From Escallonia rubra (Eukaryota; Streptophyta; Magnoliopsida; Escalloniales; Escalloniaceae), in assembly GCA_033065855.1 (NCBI GenBank), contig JAVXUO010002835.1:1-64000 (forward strand): 64,000 bases of DNA. Reading direction: 5' to 3'. Numbering within the stretch: position 1 is the first letter of the stretch; each line of letters begins with the position of its first letter. Shown here one piece after another: positions 11,062 through 21,336 of this stretch. The translations under genes and the position numbers were made by a program. The notes beneath the pieces were generated by a model. It saw only the letters and a program-made list of their open reading frames with translations, did not search any database and was not told the DNA's origin.

Positions 11062-11510
11062 TGATATGGCTAAATTTATTCCTTTAATCCCGTGATGACA
11101 TGTGGCAAGGTTGACTTCGAGTGAACCTTAAGACCTGTATCTGGGATAATCTCTACCAGAGGTGACAGAGTCCTAGTAGAGCGCTAATGATGTCCTCAAG
11201 GAAGATCAGCGTGATGAAGGAGAGTTCTAACGTGGTTCTATCGAATGGATGGACCTATCAAGGAAGAGTCCTGAGGTAAGGAGGATTCGGGGATAGGTCT
11301 ATATGATGAGCAAAGCCACATGTACGCAACTAAGTTCACACACACGCACACCTAGTGCATTTATGCTATTCATAGCTCTACTCCCTGTAGCAACGTTCTG
11401 ACTGTAGCATCAGAGCTTCCTCCGCCAGAACACCCTCGGCGATGACTCTATGTTCTATTTTGCAGGTATATTTCCCGGCTGTGGTTCCCGATCAATATTC
11501 TAGCATTAAC
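11062..11510 (+). repeat. 3' LTR of the Tat element
   Basis: The LTR is proposed from TGATATGG, after the polypurine tract, to ...CTAGCATTAAC, where homology to the host tandem unit resumes (11513). The length, about 449 bases, is modest for Tat. No second copy exists in the window because the 5' end is deleted, so the boundaries rest on the tract and on the host junction, not on an LTR pair. Confidence 0.6.
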
Positions 11511-11512
11511 TA

Positions 11513-11900
11513 GTGGGAATAAAAAAAAAATGCGTATACAGATCGCTGACATATGGAATTTTATGTGAAACTAATCCTATAAAAAAAATCACAATTTTAC
11601 CCAGTTTGGAGTAATTTTATTCGTACATCCAGTAAAAATGACAGCTAGAAGCCTCAACCAGTCATTGTCATTGTGGCAGATGAAAATTTTTAAAATTTGA
11701 AAACTAATCAGTTGTTCAATTGCAGCTTGATCAAACTAAAAGAGAGAAAAGTAAAATACATCATGTAAACCACTAAAAGTAACAGAGTCAGAGAATTTTG
11801 GGGGAAGCCGTAAGTTATGAACTTGAATGAAGAAAACAAATGCACAAAATTCTAGCGCGCGCACATCCACACAGAGAAAGACACGTCTACACACCGAGAA
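11513..11900 (+). repeat. Host tandem-repeat unit, copy B (left part missing)
   Basis: Bases 11,513-11,651 repeat 2126-2266. Later bases match 12,582-12,660 and 12,801-12,895 (TTGATCAAACTAAAAGAGAG, then AGAGAAAAGTAAAATACATC). Copy C carries about 140 extra bases (12,662-12,800) that copy B lacks. The left part of copy B is absent, and the retrotransposon LTR abuts it. Confidence 0.7.
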
Positions 11901-11906
11901 AGATCA

Positions 11907-12895
11907 GGTTACGTAGTCGTGATAACTCATGCATCTGACTAAAAGGTGGAGTATTTCTGTCACCTAATAATCCACTGTTGTCGATCCTTTCCCTGCCAGC
12001 CATCACCATTTCCCAGCGACCACCACCATCTTCCCGACAACTATCACCGCCACCGCCATATCACCATAACAACATTACCATTAAGACTAAATCCCGTTAT
12101 CGCTCAGTTATATAAGATGTAATAGACATGTGAAGAATATAAGATGTTGGTTGGTGTGGTGATGGTCGCCGGTGAGTATAGGTTTGGTAGAGGAGGACAA
12201 ATTGTACAGGGGAGGGAGGAAAGGGTTTGGATGGGGGGGGGGGGAGGGGAGGGTTGGCTTGCAAGGCATTGACTATGATGATGTAGCTGCCACATGGATG
12301 TTCACTGTAATAATATGGTCGGCCGCATAAACTTTTGTTGCAAACTGTCGAATTTGCATTCAAAACAAAATAGACATCCCGAAAATTCACCTTCCTTTGT
12401 AACTTATGTTTGAGACAACAAAATGAGAGTTCAAGGCGGTCGGAATTAAAAAAACTTGTGCATACAGAGCCCTGACATATGGAATTTTATGTGCAACTAA
12501 TCCTATAAAAAATCATAGTTTTATTCAAAACCCAGGTTGAAGTAATTTCATTCGTACATCCAGTAAAAATGACATCTAGAAGACTCATGCAGTCATTATC
12601 TTTGTGGCAGATGAAAATTTTTAGTTTTTAAAATTTGAACACTAATCAGTTGCTCAATGGCAGCTTCCTCACCTTATGATGTTCACGGTTTAACAGTTTA
12701 TCATGACATACCATGATTTTCAAAAGGGGACTTCCAATCTACCTATACTATATCATACCATCAATGCTATTGTGCTTTTCTACCAAAAAGAAAAAAATTG
12801 GCATCTTGATCAAACTAAAAGAGAGAAAAGTAAAATACATCAGGTAAGCCACTAAGAGTAGCAGAGTCAGAAAATTTTAGGGGAGGACATGAGTT
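11907..12895 (+). repeat. Host tandem-repeat unit, copy C (most complete)
   Basis: This unit aligns with copy A in its left two thirds and with copy B in its right third. It therefore shows what an uninterrupted unit looks like: a purine/pyrimidine-biased block (12,180-12,260) with a G homopolymer, then AT-rich sequence. It carries an insertion of about 140 bases near 12,662-12,800. The minus-strand open frames here have Pro-rich low-complexity products and no domain. Confidence 0.7.
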
Positions 12896-13092
12896 ATGAA
12901 CTCAGCCAAAAATACAACCACAAGACACTATTTTCCAACCATATTAAGCTTGAAATATTTACGGCTCAGTCCATACCTCACGGAGTACAATTAAAGTTTT
13001 CAACACTCATTTTTTTTCGTAAGATACCGGGGAGATCTGTACAGTGAGAGAGTACACTTCAATTGCCTAGAATAATCTCTACCTAACTCCAG
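12896..13092. other. Unassigned spacer
   Basis: AT-rich sequence with no open frame or repeat that I can support. Confidence 0.3.
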
Positions 13093-13263
13093 TGGATTTG
13101 GACATGGTTACAGCAGAACGGGCTGCTGTGATCAATCTGTGAGAGAGAGGAAGAGAGAGAGAGGGTGCTGTGTAAACCGTTTACATAGCACCCTCTCTCC
13201 CTCTCTCTCAAAGATTGAACACATCACTCCTACTGTAACCATGAATTACAGCAGGGGATCCAA
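13093..13263. mobile_element. Foldback MITE-like palindromic element
   Basis: The two halves are imperfect reverse complements. The left arm has GGATTTGGACATGGTTACAG, and the right arm reads GTAACCATGAATTACAGCAG then GGGATCC. GA-rich and CT-rich strands meet at a central AAACCGTTTACATAGCACCC region. The same layout and motifs recur at 55,877-56,114, so this is a small family. There is no coding capacity and no convincing target duplication. Confidence 0.6.
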
Positions 13264-14921
13264 ACGACTCCAATGCAGCGTGTTCAATTCATTCACATTA
13301 TATGCACACACACAAAAAAGTCGAGATATTTTTCACTCGTTGCGACCATTAAAATACACATGTAGCAGGCATGTTTTTTTTTTTTTTTCAGAAAGCATAA
13401 AAAGAAGTGTCATTGAGGGTAGGGCTTTGATTAATTCGTCACTACAAATTGTCTCAAAAGCTACAGATACGTCACCATTTTTAGTGACCTGAGTTTAAGT
13501 GAAACTTCGCAACAACCACTCGAACCTAGCGTGCCTTATCAACGTCGGTTCAAGTACTTGGGGGCAATTATCGTCACACGACAGAACAGTTATTCTCTTG
13601 AATGGAGGGCTGAAAGTAAATCAGAGACTAGTTTTAAGAACGTCTAGAGGTCAGAGCCTTCAGCAGTACCATAAGCCTATGCCCTTAGCCTAAGCGCCCC
13701 CTGCTACTGTCGAGCACTTGGAAAAATGCTCAAAAAAGGCATCTTTATACCTTCAACATTGTTAAGTACCAAGTATCGAAGTGGGGCGTGAGGACAGGGA
13801 TGCAAGGCAGACAAACACAGACAAGGAGGGGGTGCTGTGAGGTAGATTTCGATATCCATACATTTGTATAAGGTACCCTGGTATTACATGACCTTAACAT
13901 AAGCTTTGTCTAAATATGAGAACAATGAGAATAGACGTAAAGGCAGAATATAAAGCAACACCCACACACAAGCAACCTCGTCAAAACACAGAAGGATGCG
14001 ATAGAGCCACATCATAGGAGTCTAACCACGACAAGACGGTTACAGGGAGTACAAGCCGATACAGAAACGTTTCTTCTTCCTGACAGATGGTAAAACTACA
14101 TCAAAGTCTACCTTCACCAGAATTACGAAAACATATGTCAGTGCGCATGAACTTCAAGTGTCACTAGCATCAACTAAGAAGGTTCACCATCCTACATCCT
14201 AAGCCCCCATGCTTATCTGCAAACCAATGTTTCGGAAGAGACAACGAAGAAACTTTTTTAGAGTTGCGATACATTAAACAGAAGCACCAATGTTATACAC
14301 AAAAGTGTATAATGAAAACAAACATGATGTACATTAAAAACAAGAATTAGGGGAAACTTAGCAATCATAATAACGCTAAAAGAATGGTGATGCCATAACC
14401 AAGGCATATGCGAAAGGAGTTGCAAGGAACCCTCCCTCCCTCGCTCACAGCTATGCACGGGAGCGCCATTCGGCTCATCAGATAAAGTATGAGGACAAAG
14501 CATGGATCCAAAGAATCAATTTAGCACACTTGAACTACATAGGAGCTAATGCAAAGCACGCATTATTAAACATGGACAAAGAATAAATTCAGCACACTTA
14601 GAACTAGATAGGAACACTGCAAAGGACACATTACAAATTGAATTCCAATCACATAAAAGGACTTCTGGCCGATAATATGTAATGAGACATGCTGAATTGA
14701 TCTGTGGGAGGTGCGAAGAAGAAGACAGCCTCTTTCCTTTTTGCATTTCTTTCATCCTACTTCAGTTCTTTTTTCAGGAACTAAGTAATACTAATCTAGA
14801 AAACAGAGAATTCAAGTACCTGGATCCTAAACTTTACCCCTTCTCAACTCTATCTGTATACAGTAAATATAGCCTATCTGCACATTTTCGAGATCTACAG
14901 AGATCATCATTGCCACAACAT
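13264..14921. other. Unassigned intergenic sequence
   Basis: No gene is recognised. A short internal tandem duplication of about 65 bases is visible (TTAGCACACTTGAACTACATA near 14,520 and TCAGCACACTTAGAACTAGATA near 14,590). The open frames are short and of random composition. Confidence 0.35.
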
Positions 14922-15166
14922 GTGATCATCTATGTTACATGGACTCTTCGGTTTGCGTGAAGTACCCGTGTCGAACACTAGACACTTGGACATGGGTATG
15001 GGATATGTGTCCGACACATCTCATAGGATATGACATTATCAATACTATATATCTAGGTAGCACGGACACGAACGACACCCGGACACTGAAACTGACAAGG
15101 ACACCGGACACCGCAATTTCCAAAAAAATCAAATTTTGAACACCGCAGGACACCGCTATTTTTTTA

Positions 15167-15212
<46 letters not shown>

Positions 15213-15216
<4 letters not shown>

Positions 15217-15426
15217 CGTGATCCATTGCTAGCGCTAGCAACTTGCCAGCGCGATTTGGCCGTTCGCTACATTATGTAGCGGACGATAATTTACCGTCCG
15301 CTACACTATGTAGCGGACGGTGAAAAAAAAGGCGGTCGTGGCGCACAATCTGGCCGTCCATTCTCGCCCGTGGACGGCCGAATCGCCCTAGCAACTTGGG
15401 TTAAGTTGCTAGCAATAGATCAGCTC

Positions 15427-15428
<2 letters not shown>
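15213..15428. mobile_element. Microsatellite-inserted MITE, short copy
   Basis: This 216 bp core is flanked on both sides by long (TA)n tracts (15,174-15,212 and 15,429-15,472). Ends are inverted: GGGTCGTGATCCATTGCTAG on the left, and ...GCTAGCAATAGATCAGCTCCC on the right. Inside are hairpin-prone CGTCCGCTACA and TGTAGCGGACG motifs. The same terminal sequence and flanking situation occur at 54,747-56,413. Rice Micron elements are a known precedent for MITEs that sit within TA repeats. I infer a similar behaviour and not a common origin. Confidence 0.7.
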
Positions 15429-15476
<48 letters not shown>

Positions 15477-15946
15477 TCCACAATCTAAAATAACAAACAA
15501 CAATGAAAAACTAACAAAACAAAGAATTCAAATACAAGTCATACTTAAACGTTAAATCCAACCATTATTACATGTTATGTTCTGTTACTAACAGAACTGT
15601 TACTTAGTACTAAGTATAATAAATATATGATGCCAAGGAAAGTGGGTTCGCAGTCGACGTGGAGGTGCCACAAGGAATGCAGTTCGAGTCAAATGCCAAG
15701 TGCGCTGATGTGGGACACAGCAAGGGTGGAGCAAGGGCAGAGACCAAGGGCTTCCCAGACAGAGCCTGAGGGTGGCAGTGCTGCGAGGGCGATGGCGATG
15801 GCGCAGGGTGAATACACGACGAGACTCACAGTCCGATGCTTAGGTCCAGAGTCAGGGTTCTGTATGTTTCTCTCTCTAGGATTCTAGAGTGAGAAAGTGA
15901 AAAGTCTGAAAATGTTCCAACCGTCCCAAATGAATTCTCAAGACCT

Positions 15947-15956
15947 CTATTTATAG
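15947..15956 (-). promoter_or_regulatory. LTR TATA box, family X copy 1
   Basis: CTATAAATAG on the minus strand, inside a palindromic CCTCTATAAATAGAGG context. It is conserved at the corresponding place in copy 2 (24,520-24,529). It would drive transcription toward lower coordinates. Confidence 0.6.
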
Positions 15957-16309
15957 AGGTTGAGATGATGATGTCATCAACCGACACGTGGTGCTCCCCG
16001 GGAGTGACACGTCACCGGGGGTCCACGGGTACCGGTGCTCCACGGACTGTCGGATCGCATATTCACCAGGCCTGCTCCTCACAGCGTCGCTCTGTCTATC
16101 TGGAAAGACTGGCTCCCACAGCATCGGTGGGGCCAGAGAACCCCCTTGATCTAGCCACCAATCCAAGCCCTTGCAGAGTCCCACATGCCTGGCAGCGGTG
16201 GGGAAGACCCTACGCCTAACTGCCAGGCGGACTAGGCGCGATGCCCTCCAGAAACCTGCTCCCGTCTCGGAGTGACCTAGGGGTCATAGTCCCTAGGGGT
16301 GCTGATGAA

Positions 16310-17290
16310 GCCCCCAGTGCCGGAGCACGTAGGCCAGTCACACAGACACCCTAGCAGAGATAGTGTCCCGGAGGAGTCGCCTATTCCGCAGGCCGAGGTA
16401 GCATCCCAGAGGAGCCGTCTACCTGGCCGGCCGAGGTAGCATCCCGGAGGAGCCGTCTACCTGGCGGAAGGGGAGTTTCGTACTGGAGCACTTAGAGCTT
16501 CCTGGCGGAGATAGTGTCCCTAAGGAGTCGCCTATCCTCGCGGATGAGTCCTTGCCCCGGAGCACTCGGAGCGCGTCATGGTAGCATCCCGGAGGAGCCG
16601 TCTACTTGGCGGAAGGGGAGTTGAAAAGCTCTCTGACGGAGATAGTGTCCCAGAGGAGTCGTCTATCCCCGTTGGATGCTGCACACTCCGGAGAGTGGGT
16701 CGAAGCATGTTCCACAACCAAGGCAAGGTGCGCATGGTGTGGTGAAAGTATGACCAATGCAAGGAGCATGATAGTGTGACAGAGAGCCACGGGGCAAAGC
16801 TGTGTTAGTGGCGCGGCGCATGGGCGCGGCGGAGTGCGTATGGTCTGGGGGCACGGTAGTGTGACAGAGAGCCCGGGGGCAATGATGTATCAGCGTCGCG
16901 GCGCACGGGCGCGGCGGAGTGTTGGAGTGCGGCGCCCGGATGCCGGCGACGGGGGTCGCGAAGACGGCGTCTGGGCGACGGACGACGCGCGTCGCGGAGT
17001 TAGCGTGCGGGCGCCGGCAACGGGGGTCGCGGAGACGACGAGCGAGCGTGGGCCACGGGGATCGCAGAGTTGGCGCGCGGGCGCCGGCGACGGGGGTCAC
17101 GGAGACGGCGCGCGAGCATGGACGACAGGGGTCGCAGAGTTGGCGCGCGGGCGACATCCGGACGATGGGGGTCGCAAATATGATGTCCGGGCGACGGGAG
17201 AAGGGGTCACGGAGTGACGTCTGGGCGACGGGGTCGCGGAGTGACGTCTGGGCGACAGACGACGAGGGTCGCGGACGATGTAATGTCCCT
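16310..17290. repeat. GC-rich tandem repeats in family X LTR, copy 1
   Basis: Two arrays are visible. The first (about 16,310-16,680) repeats blocks like GTAGCATCCCGGAGGAGCCG every 45-65 bases. The second (about 16,900-17,290) repeats GGGCGCCGGCGACGGGGGTC with CGGAG every 55-65 bases. They produce long open frames in several phases (Arg/Gly/Ala-rich), which I treat as repeat artefacts. The arrays differ from those of copy 2. Confidence 0.75.
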
Positions 17291-18589
17291 TGAAGAGAAG
17301 TGAAGGTGTTAAGGATGGAGGCTAAAGGCCAACCCTTGGGGGAAGGCCAAGGCCAACCTCAAGGGGAGGCCGAGGCCGACCCCAAGGGGGAGGCCAAGGC
17401 CAACCTCCTTGGGCAAGTGCCATGACGCGTCGACGGGCGACTTGCGACATGCGACGGTCGCAGCGTGATGAGGCGTCGCGCGAAAATGAGCTTCTTAGTG
17501 ACAAAGTAACGTAACAATAGTGAGAAGTGCATGTGACTTGAGCGTGCACACTTTGACCGGTTGTGAGCATTGAATATTGATTGTTACTTGTGCGGACGTG
17601 TCGTACAAAATGAGACCCCAGTGGACCGTTGGGTGCGACCAGAATAGGTTGGGAACAATATACTGGTTGTATATTTACTCCTTCTCTTTTTATTTAGTCA
17701 ATGTACTTAGTATTGGTCAAAAAAACTAAGTCAAAAAAAAAGGGAAGAGAGGGACTTTCACGACAGAGGGAGAAAAAAGAAAAAAAAAGGGAAGACACGA
17801 GAGACGAGACTGACGAGAGGGAGAGAGCAGAAGAAAAAAGGAAGGAGTGACGAGATGTCAAGATCAAAGAAGAAGAATACATGTGGGTCAGCGACGACGG
17901 CGGAGGACCTCCGGCGACGATGGCGATAGCTCTGACAACGGCGGACAGAAGACGGCTTCAGTATCTTCGCGACTGAGCTCCGGCGACAACTCTGAGGACG
18001 AGAGATGAAGACGGCCGACAGATTAGAGGTGACTGGTGAGAGAAAGAAAATGGCCGTGAGAGAAAAGACGAAGGTAATCGGGTAATGGCTCAGATTAGGG
18101 CACCTATTATATTTTTTGTAAAAAAACCCCAATCGGATAATCGGGTAATGGCTCAAACGGTCCGACACTGCACCATGCCATGTCCAACACTCCTCGACTA
18201 AGTGTTTGACACGGTGTCGAAAATTAAAAAAAAAATTTGGGACGCCGATTAGGCGTGTCCGACACATGTCGGCCAGTTTCCGGAAGGTGTCGGGGTGTTT
18301 GTCCGTTTAGGACACCATACCTCCACCTAGGAGAGGTGTCCGTGCTTCCTAGCTATATATAGTTTTTTGTTTAATTAATTATTGTGTTGATAGGAGACAA
18401 GTTGTCAATTAAAACCAAATGCATCACACAAAACACTTTTTTACCTTCGAAATAACTAAAAAGCCATAACAAATATGAACATTTTGCCGTGTCCCCGTGT
18501 CTTGCATTTTCAAAATTAGACGAGTCCGACACTTGGACACCTATCCGATCCGGACACTCGTACCGAGTCCATGTAACATAGGTGGTCAT

Positions 18590-20112
18590 AACCTCAAAAT
18601 CTTGTAATCATGTAAAAAGATCAGATAACCAAACAGAAACTTTGAAGTCCATGTTTACAATTCTCATGACTTACTAATTCCGGTTGATCCCACTCTTTAA
18701 TTCCCCAACTATTTAGAGGAACCATGCGAATTCCAGGCCACTACCTTCCCTCAGTCTCACATGCCTAATGATGATCAATAGTGAGGTTTAAAGACTATTA
18801 GAAGGAAAAAGGAAACAGACGTTCTGAAAAAAGAAAGAAGGAAAAATGAAACATCACAACACATAGATTTTAAGGTATTCATAAGCACGAAGAGAATTAG
18901 CAAAATAAGTTGGAAATAAGCAAGTAATGCACATTTGAAAACTATTCATTGTGACTGTGTGCAGGCGGAGGCCTGTCACTAAACAACTAACCCGCCGATG
19001 TGAAGACGTTGTGTATTGAGAAGTCTCTTCCTCTTCCCTTAGCAAAAGAAAATTCTCTAAGCACATGATCACCTAAACGAAAGAAGACTTTCTGTTTCTC
19101 AAAAAGAAGTAGTCACTTATGGTACAGAAGGACACAAGAAGTCCAAGAAGACAAGATCTTAAGATTGTACTCTCGAAGGATCATACTAAATCAACTTCCC
19201 TTCATTTATTTCTATTTACTATCAACAGATGTTGTGAGGTATATCCTGATAACCCATCCCCAGCATGTTGCGACACTTGTATCCTTTTATAACCTTTGAC
19301 TATGCATAAGAACAAAACAAGCTATCCGTTGACCAGCATGATACGCACCTCAAATCCAAGGATTTGAAAATCATGCGAGATTTAATTAGCATACTTTAAA
19401 TCATGGGTAGAAGTATCTCAGGCTGCCTTTCACCAGATAAAGTGTACTAACAAATGCCGCTAGCCATATAATGCTTTGCCGCTATCCGAGGATAGCTTTA
19501 TATTTCTCTGAATTAAGGTTGAATCTAGGTCTAGAAATTTTTCCATCAAAAGAAGCTCTGCTCACCACAGAGAACTCAACAGAGTTCTGTTTTCGAGTGG
19601 GCAAATTACACATAAATGGCGTCCCTTCATTGCTCTAAGGAAAAACTAAAGGTAAATAACTATTACAAACACAGTTGTGGAAAGATGATACAGAACATCA
19701 TCAAGAGCGCACATGTTACTGGATTCTAGAAAGCAAGTAAGAAATACACTTGTAACTGCTAGACTACTTTTTTGTCTAAATGAGCCAGAAATCCATTAAC
19801 ATTTTTTTCTTAGAACTACTTTGAGCTAGAGGGGCAATAAGCTGCAGAAACGATTTAACATACTGCAAACAAAATTTGAAACATTATCAAGTTGCAAGCT
19901 GTACTGCAGGAATCTCAAAAAACTAACATTAAATTTAAAAGAATAAGTCCTATAAAGCAACTGTAACACATATCCCACAAAAAATACTCGACAACTGCAT
20001 GCAAAGATTTATCGAAACAATTCAATTCGATGTCTGGATCAGTATAATTAGCTACAAAGTTACCTGCTTACCATGGTCACAACCAGAAAGAGGCAAAGAG
20101 GCCCCGATCAGC
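18590..20112. other. Downstream flank of F-box gene 1
   Basis: No gene or mobile element is recognised. On the minus strand a splice-donor-like AAGCAG|GTAACT lies near 20,063, about 50 bases after the F-box stop codon. Part of this stretch could therefore be a 3' UTR intron, but I found no convincing acceptor. Confidence 0.35.
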
Positions 20113-21336
20113 TTAGTTTCTCTTCCTTGACAGAGCATTCCGTCCCCCAATTAAAACAAGGCTCTCTATGAAGGCAGCATCCACGGAATAGGGCCCATCA
20201 TTGGCAAGATTCTTGAACTTTCGAGTGTCAAGATCACATGAAATTAGGCTTGTAAGCTCAGGGACTCTGTCAACTGTTTCCATAACAGCTTTTCCACTAC
20301 GACTAAACTTCACTGGCCACCCCACTCCCTCCTTCAAGATAATCTTATACTGCCTGGTCCAAGACACGGCTGGAACATCTCCCTTCATCACCCATAAGGA
20401 CAGACACTCCCCGCCATAATCTTTATTGATGTCAAAAACACAAACAGAAAGCGAACCCTTGTACTCCAGAACTGTGAAAATCGCCCCTTGCCCAACTTCG
20501 TCCCTAAAATGCTTGGGCAACTTCACCTCATTAAAGACCTCATTGCTCAGATCAAACGATATGATCGACTCATAAGGACCCCGTTTCTTTTCAGTCTTCA
20601 TCCAGTAAATAGATCCCTTAACACACGCCCAAAGCTTATGATTGCCTATTTTAGGAACAACAGCGTTCTTAACCACCCTCCACGAATCCTTCCTCAAACT
20701 GTAGACCTCAACTCTCGGCGCAACTCTCCCCAAGTAATTGTAATCCTCGTCCCAGCAGTATACCACCCTCACAACACGATAATCGTTACTGGGCTCGTGG
20801 AAACCAAACCCTAGAATAGGAGCAGTTCCCATCCGAATCCGGTCGCGCAACTGATTGGGAAAGCAGGAAGGGCCCAGCAATTTGTGCTTTTTCAGAGTGG
20901 GGTTCCATAAATACACGTCAGTGCCAAAATGGAAGGGACATTCGTCGGTTAAACAGAGCAACCCGTTACACGAACCGGCGATTAGGACCGTCTGAGACCG
21001 GGTGCGAAAAGGGATTTCGATTTTTGAGACTTCGGCACAAGTTTTCTCGGAGATAATATAACATGGGTTTTGTGTGGAAAGGGATATGGGAGATATGAGC
21101 AGATAATGGTCGCTGTTTTTTTGGGCATCTGAGATGGAACGAGCAATGTGGGTGGAAATGAAGCTAGGATCAGTGATGAGGGCATACCATGATTTGTTGA
21201 CGCAGGTGGACTGGACTAGGGTTTTGACCGGCAGCCTTGAAAGAATGTCGGTCGCCAGACAGCTTGGGAGGTCCTTCCACGACGCCGTGCCGGCAACCAG
21301 GACCACCGGAAGGTCCTTCCACGACGGCGTGTCCAT
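20113..21336 (-). CDS. F-box protein with F-box-associated domain (gene 1)
   Basis: This is a single-exon gene of 407 codons. The F-box (about residues 24-68: LPSCLATDILSRLPVKTLVQ, then KSWYALITDP) would bind SKP1 in an SCF ubiquitin ligase. The remainder matches the F-box-associated pattern of plant CPR1/At3g23880-type proteins: GSCNGLLCLTDE, VYLWNPTLKKHKLLG, LGFGFHEPSNDYRVVRVVY, VEVYSLRKDSWRVV. This part recruits the substrate, which cannot be predicted. Length is normal for the family. The N-terminus is odd: SWKDLP occurs twice, 14-15 residues apart, encoded by a direct repeat (GGTCCTTCCACGACG at 21,262 and 21,312). No ATG lies between the repeats, so I keep the first. It is paralogous to the gene at 62,482. 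Confidence 0.9.
   Translation of the reverse strand: MDTPSWKDLPVVLVAGTASWKDLPSCLATDILSRLPVKTLVQSTCVNKSWYALITDPSFISTHIARSISDAQKNSDHYLLISPISLSTQNPCYIISEKTCAEVSKIEIPFRTRSQTVLIAGSCNGLLCLTDECPFHFGTDVYLWNPTLKKHKLLGPSCFPNQLRDRIRMGTAPILGFGFHEPSNDYRVVRVVYCWDEDYNYLGRVAPRVEVYSLRKDSWRVVKNAVVPKIGNHKLWACVKGSIYWMKTEKKRGPYESIISFDLSNEVFNEVKLPKHFRDEVGQGAIFTVLEYKGSLSVCVFDINKDYGGECLSLWVMKGDVPAVSWTRQYKIILKEGVGWPVKFSRSGKAVMETVDRVPELTSLISCDLDTRKFKNLANDGPYSVDAAFIESLVLIGGRNALSRKRN

Larger units (their letters stand above)
2267..11510 (+). mobile_element. Ty3/gypsy Tat-lineage LTR retrotransposon, 5'-truncated and degenerate
   Basis: The plus-strand order is gag, aspartic protease, reverse transcriptase, RNase H, a second RNase H, then integrase. 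This order marks Ty3/gypsy, and the duplicated RNase H marks the Tat clade (Ogre, Grande, Retand relatives). An antisense gene follows between integrase and the 3' LTR, as known in some Tat elements. Then come a minisatellite, a polypurine tract and one LTR. The 5' LTR, primer binding site and leader are absent: sequence resembling the gag N-terminus starts about 40 bases after the left breakpoint. Bases 2267-2310 contain a short repeat (GGTCAAGCTA twice) that looks like filler at the breakpoint. At least five in-frame stops and three or four frameshifts make the element non-autonomous. Confidence 0.9.
15628..17657 (-). mobile_element. Solo LTR, 2.03 kb, family X, copy 1
   Basis: Read on the minus strand it starts TGTTCCCAACCTATTCTGG and ends ...TTCCTTGGCATCA, the TG...CA form of an LTR. 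It has a perfect 5 bp target duplication ATATA (15,623-15,627 and 17,658-17,662). A TATAAATA core promoter (15,947-15,956, minus) lies about 320 bases from the LTR 3' end, a normal U3-R-U5 layout, preceded by an ACACGTGTC-type G-box near 15,986. The upstream half is GC-rich tandem repeats. No internal domain or second LTR is present, so it is a solo LTR left by LTR-LTR recombination. It is nested in the 14,930-18,581 transposon. Confidence 0.85.
14930..18581. mobile_element. TIR DNA transposon with nested insertions
   Basis: The left end CTATGTTACATGGACTC (14,930-14,946) is the exact reverse complement of the right end GAGTCCATGTAACATAG (18,565-18,581). Outside them lie GTGATCAT (14,922-14,929) and GTGGTCAT (18,582-18,589), an 8 bp target duplication with one mismatch. 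This would fit the hAT superfamily, although the terminus is not a standard hAT end. Subterminal regions on both sides are rich in GTGTCCGACAC-like motifs, possible transposase binding sites. No transposase is visible. Two later elements are nested inside (15,213-15,428 and 15,628-17,657), leaving about 1.4 kb of its own sequence. Confidence 0.65.

Noticed and set aside
15213..15428. Considered as a TA-target Stowaway MITE
   Set aside because: The ends lack the CTCCCTCC motif, and the flanks are long TA tracts rather than a single TA.
16834..17293. Overlapping GC-rich open frames of 120+ codons on both strands
   Set aside because: They span tandem repeats in a solo LTR. Several phases are open at once and products are repetitive Arg/Gly/Ala strings, so they are not genes.
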